Assembly: GCA_964651385.1 (NCBI GenBank)
Contig: CAZYYM010000075.1
Location: 1 to 17,488, forward strand
DNA from: GCA-001735895 sp964651385
GTDB taxonomy: Bacteria > Pseudomonadota > Gammaproteobacteria > GCA-001735895
DNA: 17,488 bases
Direction: 5' to 3'
Position numbers and translations under genes: made by a program. Shown piece after piece: positions 7,458-15,857 of the stretch (its first letter is position 1; each line of letters starts with the position of its first letter). The notes under the pieces are model-generated. The model saw only the letters and a list, made by a program, of their open reading frames with translations. It did no database searches and was not told the origin of the DNA.

Positions 7458-9254
7458 CTAACTATCGACTTTCAAAACCGCCAGAAAAGCATCCTGCGGA
7501 ATCTCTACGCTGCCTACCTGTTTCATGCGTTTTTTACCTGCTTTCTGTTTTTCGAGCAATTTTTTCTTCCGCGTCGCATCGCCGCCATAACATTTCGCAG
7601 TGACGTTTTTACGAAGCGCCTTAACATTAGTACGCGCAACGATATTGGAACCAATCGCTGCCTGAATCGCGACATCAAACATTTGCCGCGGTATCAATTC
7701 TTTCATTTTAGAGGCAAGCTCCCGACCCCGGTATTCCGCATTATCTCGATGAACAATGAGCGACAATGCATCTACTTTTTCACCATTGATCAAGACTTCC
7801 AGTTTAACCAGACTGGAGGCTTCGAACCGCAGAAACTCATAGTCAAACGAGGCATAGCCCCGACTTACGGATTTTAGACGATCAAAGAAATCGAGTACAA
7901 CCTCACTTAACGGTAATTCGAAGACCAGCGACACCTGGCTACCCAGATATTGCATATCCTTTTGAAGGCCGCGTTTTTCGATACATAAAGCGATGACTGC
8001 ACCGATGTACTGCTCCGGCAAAAGTATATTAGCCTGAATAACCGGCTCACGGATTTCACTGATTTTATTGACTGGGGGCAAGTCGGCCGGATTATGGATC
8101 TCGAATACCTCGCCCGCTGATGTTTCAACCTGATATACTACCGTCGGCGCAGTGGTAATTAAATCGAGATCGTATTCACGTTCCAGTCTCTCCTGCACGA
8201 TTTCCATATGTAACATACCAAGAAATCCGCATCGAAAACCAAAGCCGAGAGCCTGTGAAGTTTCGGGTTCAAACTGCAATGCAGCATCATTGAGTTTCAG
8301 CTTCTTGAGCGCCTCTCGACAATTTTCGTAGTCATCGGAACTAACCGGGAATAATCCGGCGAAAACACGCGGCTGAACTTCCTTAAAATCTGCCAATGGT
8401 CGCTCTGCAGGGTCCCGACTCGAGGTAATCGTGTCACCAACCTTGGCCGACTCTATATCCTTAATGCCAGAGATGATAAAACCAACATCGCCAGCCTGTA
8501 AAACTTCGGACTCCTTTCGTTTAGGTGTAAAAATTCCTACTTTTTCTACAAGGTAGTCTCGACCTGTCGACATCATTCTGATTTTTTGCTTAGGTCGAAT
8601 GCCACCTTCCATCATTCGAACCAGAATAATGACGCCAACGTAGCTATCGAACCAGGAATCGATAATCAGGGCCTGCGTTTTATGACCTGCCGCACCTTCA
8701 GGTGGTGGAATCAGTGTAATTAATTGCTCAAGCAAATCTTCAACGCCATCACCTGTTTTTGCACTGACACCAATCGCTTCGGAGGCATCGAGTCCTATTA
8801 TTTCCTCAATTTCAAGTTTAACCCGGTCAGGATCGGCGGCAGGTAAATCAATCTTATTTAATACGGGAATAACTTCCAGATCAAGATCAATTGCAGTGTA
8901 GCAGTTTGCAACAGATTGCGCTTCGACCCCCTGGGAAGCATCGACTATTAGCAAAGCACCCTCGCAGGCAGCCAACGATCTCGACACTTCATAAGAAAAG
9001 TCGACATGGCCCGGTGTGTCGATGAAATTCAACGTGTACACTTGACCGTCCTTTGCCTGAAATTTCAGCGAAACACACTGTGCTTTTATGGTAATACCGC
9101 GCTCGCGTTCGAGGTCCATCGAATCGAGTACCTGGCTTTCCATCTCACGTTCGCTCAAGCCCCCGCATAATTGAATAAAGCGGTCGGCGAGCGTGGATTT
9201 ACCATGATCGATATGCGCAATAATTGAAAAATTACGTATGTTTTGCATTCGCAT
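7458..9254 (-). CDS. lepA: Elongation factor 4 (LepA)
   Basis: LepA/EF4 is a ribosome-associated translational GTPase implicated in back-translocation and 30S biogenesis. The product shows AHIDHGKST (G1), RERGITIKAQ (G2 region), DTPGHVDF (G3) and NKID (G4). EF-G-like domains and the LepA-specific C-terminal domain follow, with the basic stretch TRKKKLLEKQKAGKKRMKQ near the end. I place the start at the ATG at 9254 (MRMQNIRNF, 598 aa), which has a GGGGA element 11 bases upstream. The next ATG at 9248 (MQNIRNFSIIAHIDHG) matches the E. coli N-terminus equally well. The open frame extends to 9323, but the extra residues do not fit the family. The gap of about 180 bases upstream leaves room for a promoter. 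Confidence 0.95.
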   Translation of the reverse strand: MRMQNIRNFSIIAHIDHGKSTLADRFIQLCGGLSEREMESQVLDSMDLERERGITIKAQCVSLKFQAKDGQVYTLNFIDTPGHVDFSYEVSRSLAACEGALLIVDASQGVEAQSVANCYTAIDLDLEVIPVLNKIDLPAADPDRVKLEIEEIIGLDASEAIGVSAKTGDGVEDLLEQLITLIPPPEGAAGHKTQALIIDSWFDSYVGVIILVRMMEGGIRPKQKIRMMSTGRDYLVEKVGIFTPKRKESEVLQAGDVGFIISGIKDIESAKVGDTITSSRDPAERPLADFKEVQPRVFAGLFPVSSDDYENCREALKKLKLNDAALQFEPETSQALGFGFRCGFLGMLHMEIVQERLEREYDLDLITTAPTVVYQVETSAGEVFEIHNPADLPPVNKISEIREPVIQANILLPEQYIGAVIALCIEKRGLQKDMQYLGSQVSLVFELPLSEVVLDFFDRLKSVSRGYASFDYEFLRFEASSLVKLEVLINGEKVDALSLIVHRDNAEYRGRELASKMKELIPRQMFDVAIQAAIGSNIVARTNVKALRKNVTAKCYGGDATRKKKLLEKQKAGKKRMKQVGSVEIPQDAFLAVLKVDS

Positions 9255-9344
9255 GGTTATTTTTATCCCCGGATCAATGGCCGAGTAACTCCGGTCAGAT
9301 GCCAGGTTTGGGTAAGCCAGCACGAGCCTGTTAAAAGAGCGCGA

Positions 9345-9371
9345 AGTTTACGGCAAAAGGCGATAAATCAA
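9345..9371 (-). promoter_or_regulatory. Weak sigma70-like promoter candidate upstream of lepA
   Basis: In the 180-base gap between the glutaredoxin-like gene and lepA, the minus strand reads TTGATT (9371-9366), 15 bases, then TAAACT (9350-9345). This is a partial match to -35/-10 elements with a short spacer. It would start transcription about 85 bases before the lepA ATG and give lepA-lepB and the genes beyond it a supply independent of the stress module. The match is imperfect and rests on position and pattern only. Confidence 0.2.
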
Positions 9372-9433
9372 CAGTCGAAACGTAAAAAAGTGAGCGCCAG
9401 TCCGGTATTTGCAACGTATCAATGCCCGGTGAA

Positions 9434-9676
9434 TCAGATTAGCGCTGCCAGCAAAGCCTTTTCATCAAGGAAATAATGGCAGATCTCGTCATCGTCAATG
9501 CATATTACAGGGACTTTACTATCATAGAGACGCACCAGATCGGCATCTCTATCGACATCGATCTCTCGCCATTTAACCGGGCGAACATTGCGGCTAAATA
9601 CCACCAGTGCTTTGCGCATCGCATCGCACAGGTGGCAATCTTCTCGAAAATAAAGGATTATTTCCAATAAAGCCAA
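9434..9676 (-). CDS. Small glutaredoxin-like (DUF836-type) protein
   Basis: The product is an 80-residue thioredoxin-fold protein: a beta strand (LEIILYF), the redox-type motif C14-H-L-C17 at the start of helix 1, a second strand (WREIDVDRD), and a cis-proline segment KVPVICIDDD. This is the pattern of the glutaredoxin-like DUF836 family. Likely activity is thiol-disulfide chemistry in the cytoplasm, as no signal peptide is visible. The substrate is unknown. The start is unusual: TTG at 9676 lies one base after the degP stop codon on the coding strand, and another TTG at 9667 is possible; there is no ATG near the fold start. Its place between degP/mucD and lepA suggests co-transcription with the envelope-stress genes. 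Confidence 0.8.
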   Translation of the reverse strand: MALLEIILYFREDCHLCDAMRKALVVFSRNVRPVKWREIDVDRDADLVRLYDSKVPVICIDDDEICHYFLDEKALLAALI

Positions 9677-11095
9677 TCAGCTGTCTTCAGGACGAATTGC
9701 CAGAAATACCGGACCCGAGCGACGTTGTACTAGTAATGCGACCGATTTGCCTGGTTTTAAATCTTCCGTAACACCCTCGAAAGCTGCTATAGAATCTATA
9801 GCCCGGTTATCGATCATAGTAATGATATCACCTTTATGAATCCCTGCATCACGTGCAGCACCGGATTCCTCGACACCTATAACCTGCACACCCGAACTAA
9901 TTTTGAGTTTCTTGCGCGCAGAGGACGACAATGGATTAACACTCATTCCCAAAGCCGTGCTCATTTTCGGTTCTGCTTTGTCCGGCGTGTACGCAGCCTG
10001 TGTGATAGAAGTCGGCAACTCGGCAATTTTCACCTTGATATTTTCACGCATCCTATTTCGTATGATAGTCACATCAGCCTTCTTACCTACTGCGAAACGG
10101 CCCACCAGGGGCGGCAAGCTACTGGAGCTCGTAACTTTCTTGCCGTTAAACTCAACAATGACATCACCAACCTGTAATCCCGCCTTTTCAGCCGGACTTC
10201 GATCAAGCACTTTGGCTACCAACGCCCCATGCGGGTTATCCATGCCAAAAGACTCGGCCAGCTCGCGTGTGACTTCCTGAATTAATACGCCTAACCAACC
10301 GCGTGAAACTCGCCCGGTTTCCTTCAACTGGTCAGCCACATCGACAGCCATTTCGATTGGAATGGCAAATGACAGACCCATGAACCCGCCGGTTCGGCTA
10401 TAAATTTGCGAATTAATACCAATGACTTCTCCATCAAGATTAAATAACGGCCCACCCGAATTACCCGGGTTAATCGCAACATCGGTCTGGATGAAAGGCA
10501 CATAGTTATCAGAGGGTAAATTACGGCCCTTGGCGCTGACTATGCCCGCCGTAACCGTATGGTCGAACCCAAAGGGCGAACCAATCGCCAGTACCCATGC
10601 ACCAACTTTCAATTCATCCGAATCACCAAATTCGAGTACTGGTAAATTGTCTGCATCAACTTTTATAACAGCCACATCCGAAGCTTTGTCGGATCCGATT
10701 ATTTTAGCCACATACTCTTCTCGATTAGCCAGTCGAACGATAACTTCATCGGCTCCATCGATGACATGGTGATTGGTTAAAATATAACCATCACTGGACA
10801 CAATAAAACCGGAGCCCAGCGATCGCCCTTCGGGTCGTCTTTTACCTAAATCATCCGGGTTGAAAAACTTGTCAAATAATTCGCCGAATGGTGACCCTTC
10901 GGGTAATTCCGGCATTGGTGTTTTATTTTCCGAGAGGCGTTTTTTGGGTTTTGTTGTGGTACTGATGTTGACGACGGAATTCTTCGCCTTTTCGACAATG
11001 ACGGTAAAATCCGGTAGCGAGGCCTGGGCAGCCATCGGCAAACTTAAAACAGCAACCATGATGAATTTGAATAAATACTGGCTCATAATTTTCAT
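9677..11095 (-). CDS. mucD: Periplasmic serine protease/chaperone DegP (MucD/HtrA family)
   Basis: This HtrA-family protease degrades or refolds damaged envelope proteins, and MucD encoded in the sigmaE operon also damps the response in Pseudomonas. The 472-residue product has a signal peptide (cleavage likely at AQA-S, after residue 25). The trypsin-like domain carries the triad H110 (TNHHV), D140 (SDVAVIKV) and S213 (GNSGGPL). PDZ1 (about 265-355, WLGVLIQEV) and PDZ2 (about 375-465, GVQVIGVEESGAA) follow. The chosen ATG at 11095 is 46 bases after rseC; a second in-frame ATG at 11086 would shorten the signal peptide by three residues. I call it mucD-like because of its position behind rseC, but family names degP and htrA apply equally. 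Confidence 0.94.
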   Translation of the reverse strand: MKIMSQYLFKFIMVAVLSLPMAAQASLPDFTVIVEKAKNSVVNISTTTKPKKRLSENKTPMPELPEGSPFGELFDKFFNPDDLGKRRPEGRSLGSGFIVSSDGYILTNHHVIDGADEVIVRLANREEYVAKIIGSDKASDVAVIKVDADNLPVLEFGDSDELKVGAWVLAIGSPFGFDHTVTAGIVSAKGRNLPSDNYVPFIQTDVAINPGNSGGPLFNLDGEVIGINSQIYSRTGGFMGLSFAIPIEMAVDVADQLKETGRVSRGWLGVLIQEVTRELAESFGMDNPHGALVAKVLDRSPAEKAGLQVGDVIVEFNGKKVTSSSSLPPLVGRFAVGKKADVTIIRNRMRENIKVKIAELPTSITQAAYTPDKAEPKMSTALGMSVNPLSSSARKKLKISSGVQVIGVEESGAARDAGIHKGDIITMIDNRAIDSIAAFEGVTEDLKPGKSVALLVQRRSGPVFLAIRPEDS

Positions 11096-11141
11096 TGTTA
11101 AATTAACCTTTATGTAATAATTTCATTACCCAACTTAGGAC

Positions 11142-11591
11142 TCAAATCTGATCGATCGGTTCACTGTTAACTTGCAAGATTCGGGGATTAAATTGTCCCG
11201 CATGTCCCATTCCAGCCAGTCTGGCAGATAAGAACAATCCACCCAGAAACCCCGCACAAGCACCTATCGGCACCAATATTTCGGAACCACCCGATAGCAT
11301 TTGCACCATTAAAGCCGTTATCACCAGTAATCCCACCGGCATACCGTAAATCAGCAGACTTGCTCTGAGAAAACTGCGATTCGGTATTCCCAGCAATATA
11401 TGGTCACCGGATTTCAGTTTCAATGTATTTTCGATTATCAAGGGCTTGCTGCGGTGACCCAATAGCCGTCCTACGGCACCCGTACCGCATCCCGGACTGA
11501 GCTCACAATGACTACAGGTGCTTTGCCGTTCCATGCGGATTTCGACGTTTTTCCCCAAGATGCCTACTACGATGGCCTGTTCTTCAATCAT
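11142..11591 (-). CDS. rseC: SigmaE positive regulator RseC/MucC
   Basis: This 149-residue inner-membrane protein matches RseC/MucC, a modulator of sigmaE activity that is also related to proteins of electron-transport complex (Rsx/SoxR reduction) systems. The N-terminal cytoplasmic part holds a cysteine cluster C26-x2-C29-x5-C35 (CSHCELSPGCGTG), which may bind a metal or cluster. Two membrane helices follow at about 77-98 and 104-124, with a short C-terminal tail. It lies between rseB (98 bases upstream) and degP (46 bases downstream), as in the classical operon. The precise molecular role of this family is not well settled. Confidence 0.88.
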   Translation of the reverse strand: MIEEQAIVVGILGKNVEIRMERQSTCSHCELSPGCGTGAVGRLLGHRSKPLIIENTLKLKSGDHILLGIPNRSFLRASLLIYGMPVGLLVITALMVQMLSGGSEILVPIGACAGFLGGLFLSARLAGMGHAGQFNPRILQVNSEPIDQI

Positions 11592-11689
11592 GCTAAAATT
11601 ATATGCCGACCGTGCTTTAACTTCGATCTAAATTTGTGGGTATTTGTTGTCGGTTGTAAAAACATGCTTGAGGGATCAGACGAACATTA

Positions 11690-12682
11690 TCAGGGTTGCT
11701 GATAAAATATCGATTCTGCCATGGATTTCACTGTTACTGCCGGAACTTCACCAATTGCAGTTATCGAATAATTATCCATAATTCGGATAAAGGCATTGAC
11801 CGCACCCATCGATGTCTTGCCACGCTTCATTTGTGGCGCTTGCTTCTCAATAAATATGGATAGCGCTGCCAGGCCATCGGTATAAACCATTTGATGAATA
11901 AACTGGCCTGAAGCCGGATCATGCCGTTTCAGTATAGATTCCTGCCGAAATCCCGCGGGTATATTGCTCAATCGCCAGGAAGATTCCTTTATCAGACTAC
12001 CTGAATTATCGCCACTATGGTAACGAATGAGTGTGTAATTATCGTCAATAGCAGGAGTATTATTGACTGCTACTTGATCATCCTCCCCTAACAGCTCGAG
12101 ATTGGTAAACATGACCTGCTCAACCACTGCATTGCTATCATTGATTAAATAGGACTGCATCATTAGGGCATTTTCAGTATTGATCCAGAACTTTAAACCA
12201 TAACGAAACTGATCCTTTGGTTTAATCTGTACCACCACTGTTTGCTGGCCACCAATGCGTTCATATCCAATTACCTCTAAATCGTAGTGCATGCTAATTT
12301 TTTCGATATTATCCGGTATGACCAGCGGCGAATAAGTGTTCTTCCGTGAAAAGTCGACGATTACCTTGCGACTGGCAGGCCAAATGCAAGTCAAGTTTTT
12401 ATCATCGCGAAGGACTTCCCGGGCCTCACCATTAAGCGACAATAATCGTTCTTTTTCTCCAAATTCATCTTTGGTATGCGATATCGACATACTTTCGAGT
12501 TGACTCTCCTGCATATAGACGAAATTACCACGATAATTCAGATTTCGCATCGCATCCGACATCGATTGAATCCATTCCATTGCAGTCCTGTTTTGAGCCT
12601 GCGCAGCAACTATGGGCAGAATACTAAACATTACTAGAAACAATCTCAAAGCTGAATTCAATTTAATCACACCTTGCTTCAT
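11690..12682 (-). CDS. rseB: Periplasmic sigmaE regulator RseB/MucB
   Basis: RseB binds the periplasmic part of RseA and protects it from site-1 proteolysis until it senses lipopolysaccharide or envelope intermediates. The 330-residue product begins with a signal peptide (hydrophobic core around residues 12-26, cleavage near AQA). The N-terminal lipoprotein-carrier-like domain contains the family stretch NLNYRGNFVYMQ, and a smaller C-terminal domain follows (from about 220, SWRLSNIPAGFR). It starts 8 bases after the rseA stop, so RseA and RseB are probably made in proportion. Confidence 0.93.
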   Translation of the reverse strand: MKQGVIKLNSALRLFLVMFSILPIVAAQAQNRTAMEWIQSMSDAMRNLNYRGNFVYMQESQLESMSISHTKDEFGEKERLLSLNGEAREVLRDDKNLTCIWPASRKVIVDFSRKNTYSPLVIPDNIEKISMHYDLEVIGYERIGGQQTVVVQIKPKDQFRYGLKFWINTENALMMQSYLINDSNAVVEQVMFTNLELLGEDDQVAVNNTPAIDDNYTLIRYHSGDNSGSLIKESSWRLSNIPAGFRQESILKRHDPASGQFIHQMVYTDGLAALSIFIEKQAPQMKRGKTSMGAVNAFIRIMDNYSITAIGEVPAVTVKSMAESIFYQQP

Positions 12683-12690
12683 ATTACGGA

Positions 12691-13317
12691 CTATTGCTCA
12701 GAATCAAATCCGGCAACGCGTACCTGGGGAATCAACCCCTGCATCGGGACCGAATACTCGGTGTGATTAACCAGGTAGGCATTCAACTTTTGCTGCAGAG
12801 CTGGAGAATCCTCCGCGACTTCCCATCGCAGACCTCTATTCAAGCGGGACGAAACAGCCACAGCATTGCCCCGTACTGGCGAAGTCAGACGGTTAATCTT
12901 CGCCTGACTCACCGAGACTACTTCGGTAACAACCTGCTGATCTTGAGTCAGGATTGACGTCGACTGCCACAGCGTAATTGATACGATAGCAACAGAGGCC
13001 GCAACAGTTAATCCGGCCAGCGGTTTTATTTTAGTCCAGCTCCAGAAAGCAGCCTTTTCACCGACACCTTCGACTCTACCCGGCCCGCCTGGATTTTCGG
13101 ACTTAATTTTTCGAACCTGAGACATAATTTGATGACTCAGGTCGGTATTGATTTTTTCGGGTAGCTCATGGCGCATAATATCGCCAATCATCTGATAACG
13201 TCGCATCTGATACTGTAAATTGACATCGCTGATCACATGGTTGAGTACCGATTGACTGGCTTCGTCATCCGAATATTGATCCAGAACTACTGACAATTTT
13301 TCATCTAAATCACTCAT
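12691..13317 (-). CDS. rseA: Anti-sigmaE factor RseA/MucA
   Basis: RseA is a single-pass inner-membrane protein whose cytoplasmic domain holds sigmaE inactive, and regulated proteolysis releases it. The 208-residue product has an N-terminal sigma-binding domain (MSDLDEKLSVVLD..., family-like through YQMIGDIMRHELP), a linker, one membrane helix at about 99-118 (PLAGLTVAASVAIVSITLW) and a periplasmic domain that would carry RseB and protease sites. It sits 46 bases after rpoE in the conserved order. Sequence divergence in the periplasmic half is normal for this family. Confidence 0.93.
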   Translation of the reverse strand: MSDLDEKLSVVLDQYSDDEASQSVLNHVISDVNLQYQMRRYQMIGDIMRHELPEKINTDLSHQIMSQVRKIKSENPGGPGRVEGVGEKAAFWSWTKIKPLAGLTVAASVAIVSITLWQSTSILTQDQQVVTEVVSVSQAKINRLTSPVRGNAVAVSSRLNRGLRWEVAEDSPALQQKLNAYLVNHTEYSVPMQGLIPQVRVAGFDSEQ

Positions 13318-13363
13318 ACATTGCTCTTTAAACCGTCTATATGCTGTTTAATCTGCTACTTAG

Positions 13364-13939
13364 TCACTCTAGTAGTGGTCTAAGTTCCTTATCAATGAAA
13401 TCTCGAGCACGAAAAATTCTCGATCGAACCGTGCCAATTGGACAATCCATCACATCAGCGATTTCTTCGTAGCTTAATCCTTCAATTTCGCGCAAAGTAA
13501 TAGCCGATTTCAGATCACTCGGTAATGCCTCAATGGCTTCGAAAACGGTGCGCTTGATTTCTTCGGTGAGCAGCAAATTTTCCGGCGTTGCATACTCTTT
13601 TAACCCCGATTCACCTTCGAAATGCTCTGCGTCTTCTACATCGACCGAATAAGCCGGTGATTTTCGGGCTCTCGATGCGAGATAATTTTTCGCGGTATTC
13701 GCGGCAATTCGATAAAGCCAGGTATAAAACTGACTATCACCACGAAATTTGCCGATTGCACGATATGCCTTGATGAACGCATCCTGCGTAATATCGTAAC
13801 ATTCGGTCTGATCGGACACGAAGCGGCCAACCAGATTCACTACCTTGTGTTGATACTTTTGAACCAGAATATCAAATGCTGCGGTGTCACCCGCCTGCAC
13901 GCGCTTTACAAGTTCTGCGTCAAGCAGATTTGTCCCCAT
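13364..13939 (-). CDS. rpoE: RNA polymerase sigma factor RpoE/AlgU (ECF)
   Basis: This is the extracytoplasmic-stress sigma factor that directs RNA polymerase to promoters of envelope quality-control genes. The 191-residue product equals E. coli RpoE in length and follows it closely. Region 2 contains YQHKVVNLVGRF, QDAFIKAYRAIGKFRGDS and FYTWLYRIAANTAKNYL. Region 4 contains LPSDLKSAITLREIEGLSYEEIA and the helix-turn-helix MDCPIGTVRSRIFRAR. The ATG is preceded by TTAGGGTTATAA, giving a modest ribosome-binding site. It heads the leftward cluster and is divergent from nadB; a sigmaE-like promoter candidate lies about 140 bases upstream, consistent with autoregulation. Confidence 0.97.
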   Translation of the reverse strand: MGTNLLDAELVKRVQAGDTAAFDILVQKYQHKVVNLVGRFVSDQTECYDITQDAFIKAYRAIGKFRGDSQFYTWLYRIAANTAKNYLASRARKSPAYSVDVEDAEHFEGESGLKEYATPENLLLTEEIKRTVFEAIEALPSDLKSAITLREIEGLSYEEIADVMDCPIGTVRSRIFRARDFIDKELRPLLE

Positions 13940-14078
13940 TTATAACCCTAACTTGTTATTTTTTACCTGCTCAGTCACACAGGTTCGTTAAAATTCATCG
14001 AACGCAAGACACAACGAGGCAAACGCTAATGTTAGCATTTGTTCAGATATCTCCAGGTAATATATTCCGAATTGCAGA

Positions 14079-14107
14079 TTAGAGACATTTGGATCAATCA
14101 AAAGTTC
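14079..14107 (-). promoter_or_regulatory. SigmaE-like (ECF) promoter candidate for rpoE
   Basis: On the minus strand, GAACTT (14107-14102) is followed after 18 bases by TCTAA (14083-14079). These match the core -35 and -10 elements of sigmaE/AlgU promoters (GAACTT and TCTRA), but the usual spacer is 16-17 bases. Transcription would begin near 14071, leaving a leader of about 130 bases before rpoE. Autoregulation of rpoE is well established in the family. The long spacer is the main doubt. Confidence 0.35.
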
Positions 14108-14174
14108 TCGCATAGTGCCTATATTTGAAGCTGGATTATATCCCGAAGGTTCACGCATTGCAGCGCGAATCTCT

Positions 14175-14218
14175 TTGAGTTCGTTATCGATTCGCATTAA
14201 TCTATCGACATTCGATAG
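14175..14218 (+). promoter_or_regulatory. Candidate nadB promoter with overlapping palindromic operator
   Basis: The sequence TTGAGT (14175-14180), a 17-base spacer and TAATCT (14198-14203) form a weak sigma70-like promoter. Directly over the expected start point lies the perfect inverted repeat CTATCGA-CAT-TCGATAG (14202-14218, 7-base arms, 3-base centre). It ends 16 bases before the nadB ATG. A repressor site that blocks NAD synthesis gene expression is a reasonable reading, because nad genes are often repressed by NAD-responsive regulators, but I do not recognise the site as belonging to a known regulator. It could also form a small hairpin in the nadB leader. Confidence 0.3.
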
Positions 14219-14234
14219 TGGTCTGATATAAAAC

Positions 14235-15857
14235 ATGAGTAAACAACTTAAATTCGATATCGTAATCGTCGGTTCCGGTGCCGCAGGTTTGTCTCTGGCA
14301 TTAAATCTGCCTGACCATACCTCGATTGCCATCCTGGCCAAAAACAGCTTTGAGCAGTATGCCAGTTACTTTGCTCAGGGCGGTATTTCCGCAGTACTCG
14401 AACCCGATGACAGCATCGATCAACATGTAGAAGACACCCTGATAGCCGGTGCTGGATTATGCGACGAAGCAATCGTATCTTCTACCGCAACTGCCGGAGC
14501 CGACCGCATTCTCTGGCTAGCCAGTCTAGGCATGCCATTTACCCGTGACCGCCAGGATGTGAGTAGCAGTGGATACCACCTTACCCGTGAAGGCGGCCAC
14601 AGCAAAAGACGTGTTGTTCACGCTGCCGACGCAACTGGAAAGGCTTTGCAGCAAACATTACAGGCACATGTCCTGGAACACCGCAATATCAAAATCTTTA
14701 ATCACCACAACGCCATAGATTTGATCTGCGATTCAAACAAATGTCAGGGTCTCTATGCCTACAACAGCGTGGATCAACACGTCGATGTGTTTTCAGCGCA
14801 AAAGGTAGTCCTCGCGACAGGCGGGGCCAGCAAGGTATATCTCTATACCAGCAATCCTGACGGATCAACCGGCGATGGTATCGCCATGGCCTGGCGTGCC
14901 GGCTGCCGGGTTGCCAATATGGAGTTCATTCAGTTTCACCCCACCTGCCTTTATCATCCCGAGGCAAAATCGTTTCTGGTTACTGAGGCGCTTCGCGGCG
15001 AAGGAGGTAAATTGTTGTTACCCAATGGTGATCGATTCATGCAACGCTTTGACAAGCGTGGCGAACTGGCACCACGAGATATCGTTGCTCGGGCTATCGA
15101 TCACGAAATGAAACGGCTGGGCAGCGTTTGTGTTTATCTCGACATCAGCCATAAGAGTCGCGCCTTTATAAAAGCGCATTTTCCGACTATCTACGAGCGC
15201 TGTCGGGAATTTGATATCGACATCACCAATCAGCCGATACCTGTGGTACCTGCGGCGCATTATACCTGCGGCGGAGTAGTCATCGACTCAAGTGGTAAAA
15301 CTGATATCAACAATTTGTATGCAGTCGGCGAAGTGGCCTACTCCGGTTTGCATGGCGCTAATCGCATGGCTAGCAATTCTCTACTTGAGTGCCTGGTGTT
15401 CGCAAAATCCGCTGCTGAGGATATAAGCCAATCGCTCTCCCACAAAGTGAAACTGGAGAAACTGCCGGGCTGGGATGAATCGCAGGTTACCGATTCGGAC
15501 GAAGATATCGTCGTCGCGCACAATTGGGACGAATTACGACGTTTCATGTGGGATTATGTCGGCATCGTCCGTACCAACAAACGACTCGAACGCGCGCTTA
15601 ACCGTACCAGCTTATTAAAGCGCGAGATCAATGAATATTATGGCAATTATAAGGTTTCGGGGGATTTGCTAGAGCTTCGTAACCTGGTTGTCGTAGCCGA
15701 ATTGATTATTCGATCCGCATTACAGCGCAAGGAAAGCCGCGGATTGCATTTTACCCTGGATTATCCCGACATGGATGACAATTGCCTGCACCCCACTGTC
15801 CTGGTACCGAAATTCAATCACAACAAACAGGCAAAAGTATCCCTGGTAACCACTTAG
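14235..15857 (+). CDS. nadB: L-aspartate oxidase
   Basis: NadB oxidises L-aspartate to iminoaspartate with FAD, the first step of de novo NAD synthesis; NadA then makes quinolinate. The 540-residue product equals the E. coli length. It has the FAD-binding DIVIVGSGAAGLS near the N-terminus, SYFAQGGISAVL, the active-site region REGGHSKRRVVHAADATG, NMEFIQFHPTCLY, the AAHYTCGG box, and the C-terminal HGANRMASNSLLE motif followed by the helical domain of the succinate-dehydrogenase flavoprotein superfamily. It is divergent from rpoE, a placement conserved in E. coli and Pseudomonas. No strong ribosome-binding site precedes the ATG. nadA is not in the window. Confidence 0.97.
   Translation: MSKQLKFDIVIVGSGAAGLSLALNLPDHTSIAILAKNSFEQYASYFAQGGISAVLEPDDSIDQHVEDTLIAGAGLCDEAIVSSTATAGADRILWLASLGMPFTRDRQDVSSSGYHLTREGGHSKRRVVHAADATGKALQQTLQAHVLEHRNIKIFNHHNAIDLICDSNKCQGLYAYNSVDQHVDVFSAQKVVLATGGASKVYLYTSNPDGSTGDGIAMAWRAGCRVANMEFIQFHPTCLYHPEAKSFLVTEALRGEGGKLLLPNGDRFMQRFDKRGELAPRDIVARAIDHEMKRLGSVCVYLDISHKSRAFIKAHFPTIYERCREFDIDITNQPIPVVPAAHYTCGGVVIDSSGKTDINNLYAVGEVAYSGLHGANRMASNSLLECLVFAKSAAEDISQSLSHKVKLEKLPGWDESQVTDSDEDIVVAHNWDELRRFMWDYVGIVRTNKRLERALNRTSLLKREINEYYGNYKVSGDLLELRNLVVVAELIIRSALQRKESRGLHFTLDYPDMDDNCLHPTVLVPKFNHNKQAKVSLVTT

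Noticed and set aside
9255..9323. Extended N-terminus of LepA
   Set aside because: LepA proteins start a few residues before the NIRNFSIIAHIDHGKS motif. The extra residues overlap the likely promoter and leader region.
11598..11603. Perfect TATAAT on the minus strand just before rseC, suggesting a leaderless promoter
   Set aside because: There is no acceptable -35 element or extended -10, and rseC lies in a conserved operon. A chance match is likely in this AT-rich gap.
13988..14341. 117-residue minus-strand frame between nadB and rpoE as a full gene
   Set aside because: Its first third is antisense to nadB, no ribosome-binding site precedes any start, and I recognise no family. Only the part outside nadB is kept, as a low-interest finding.
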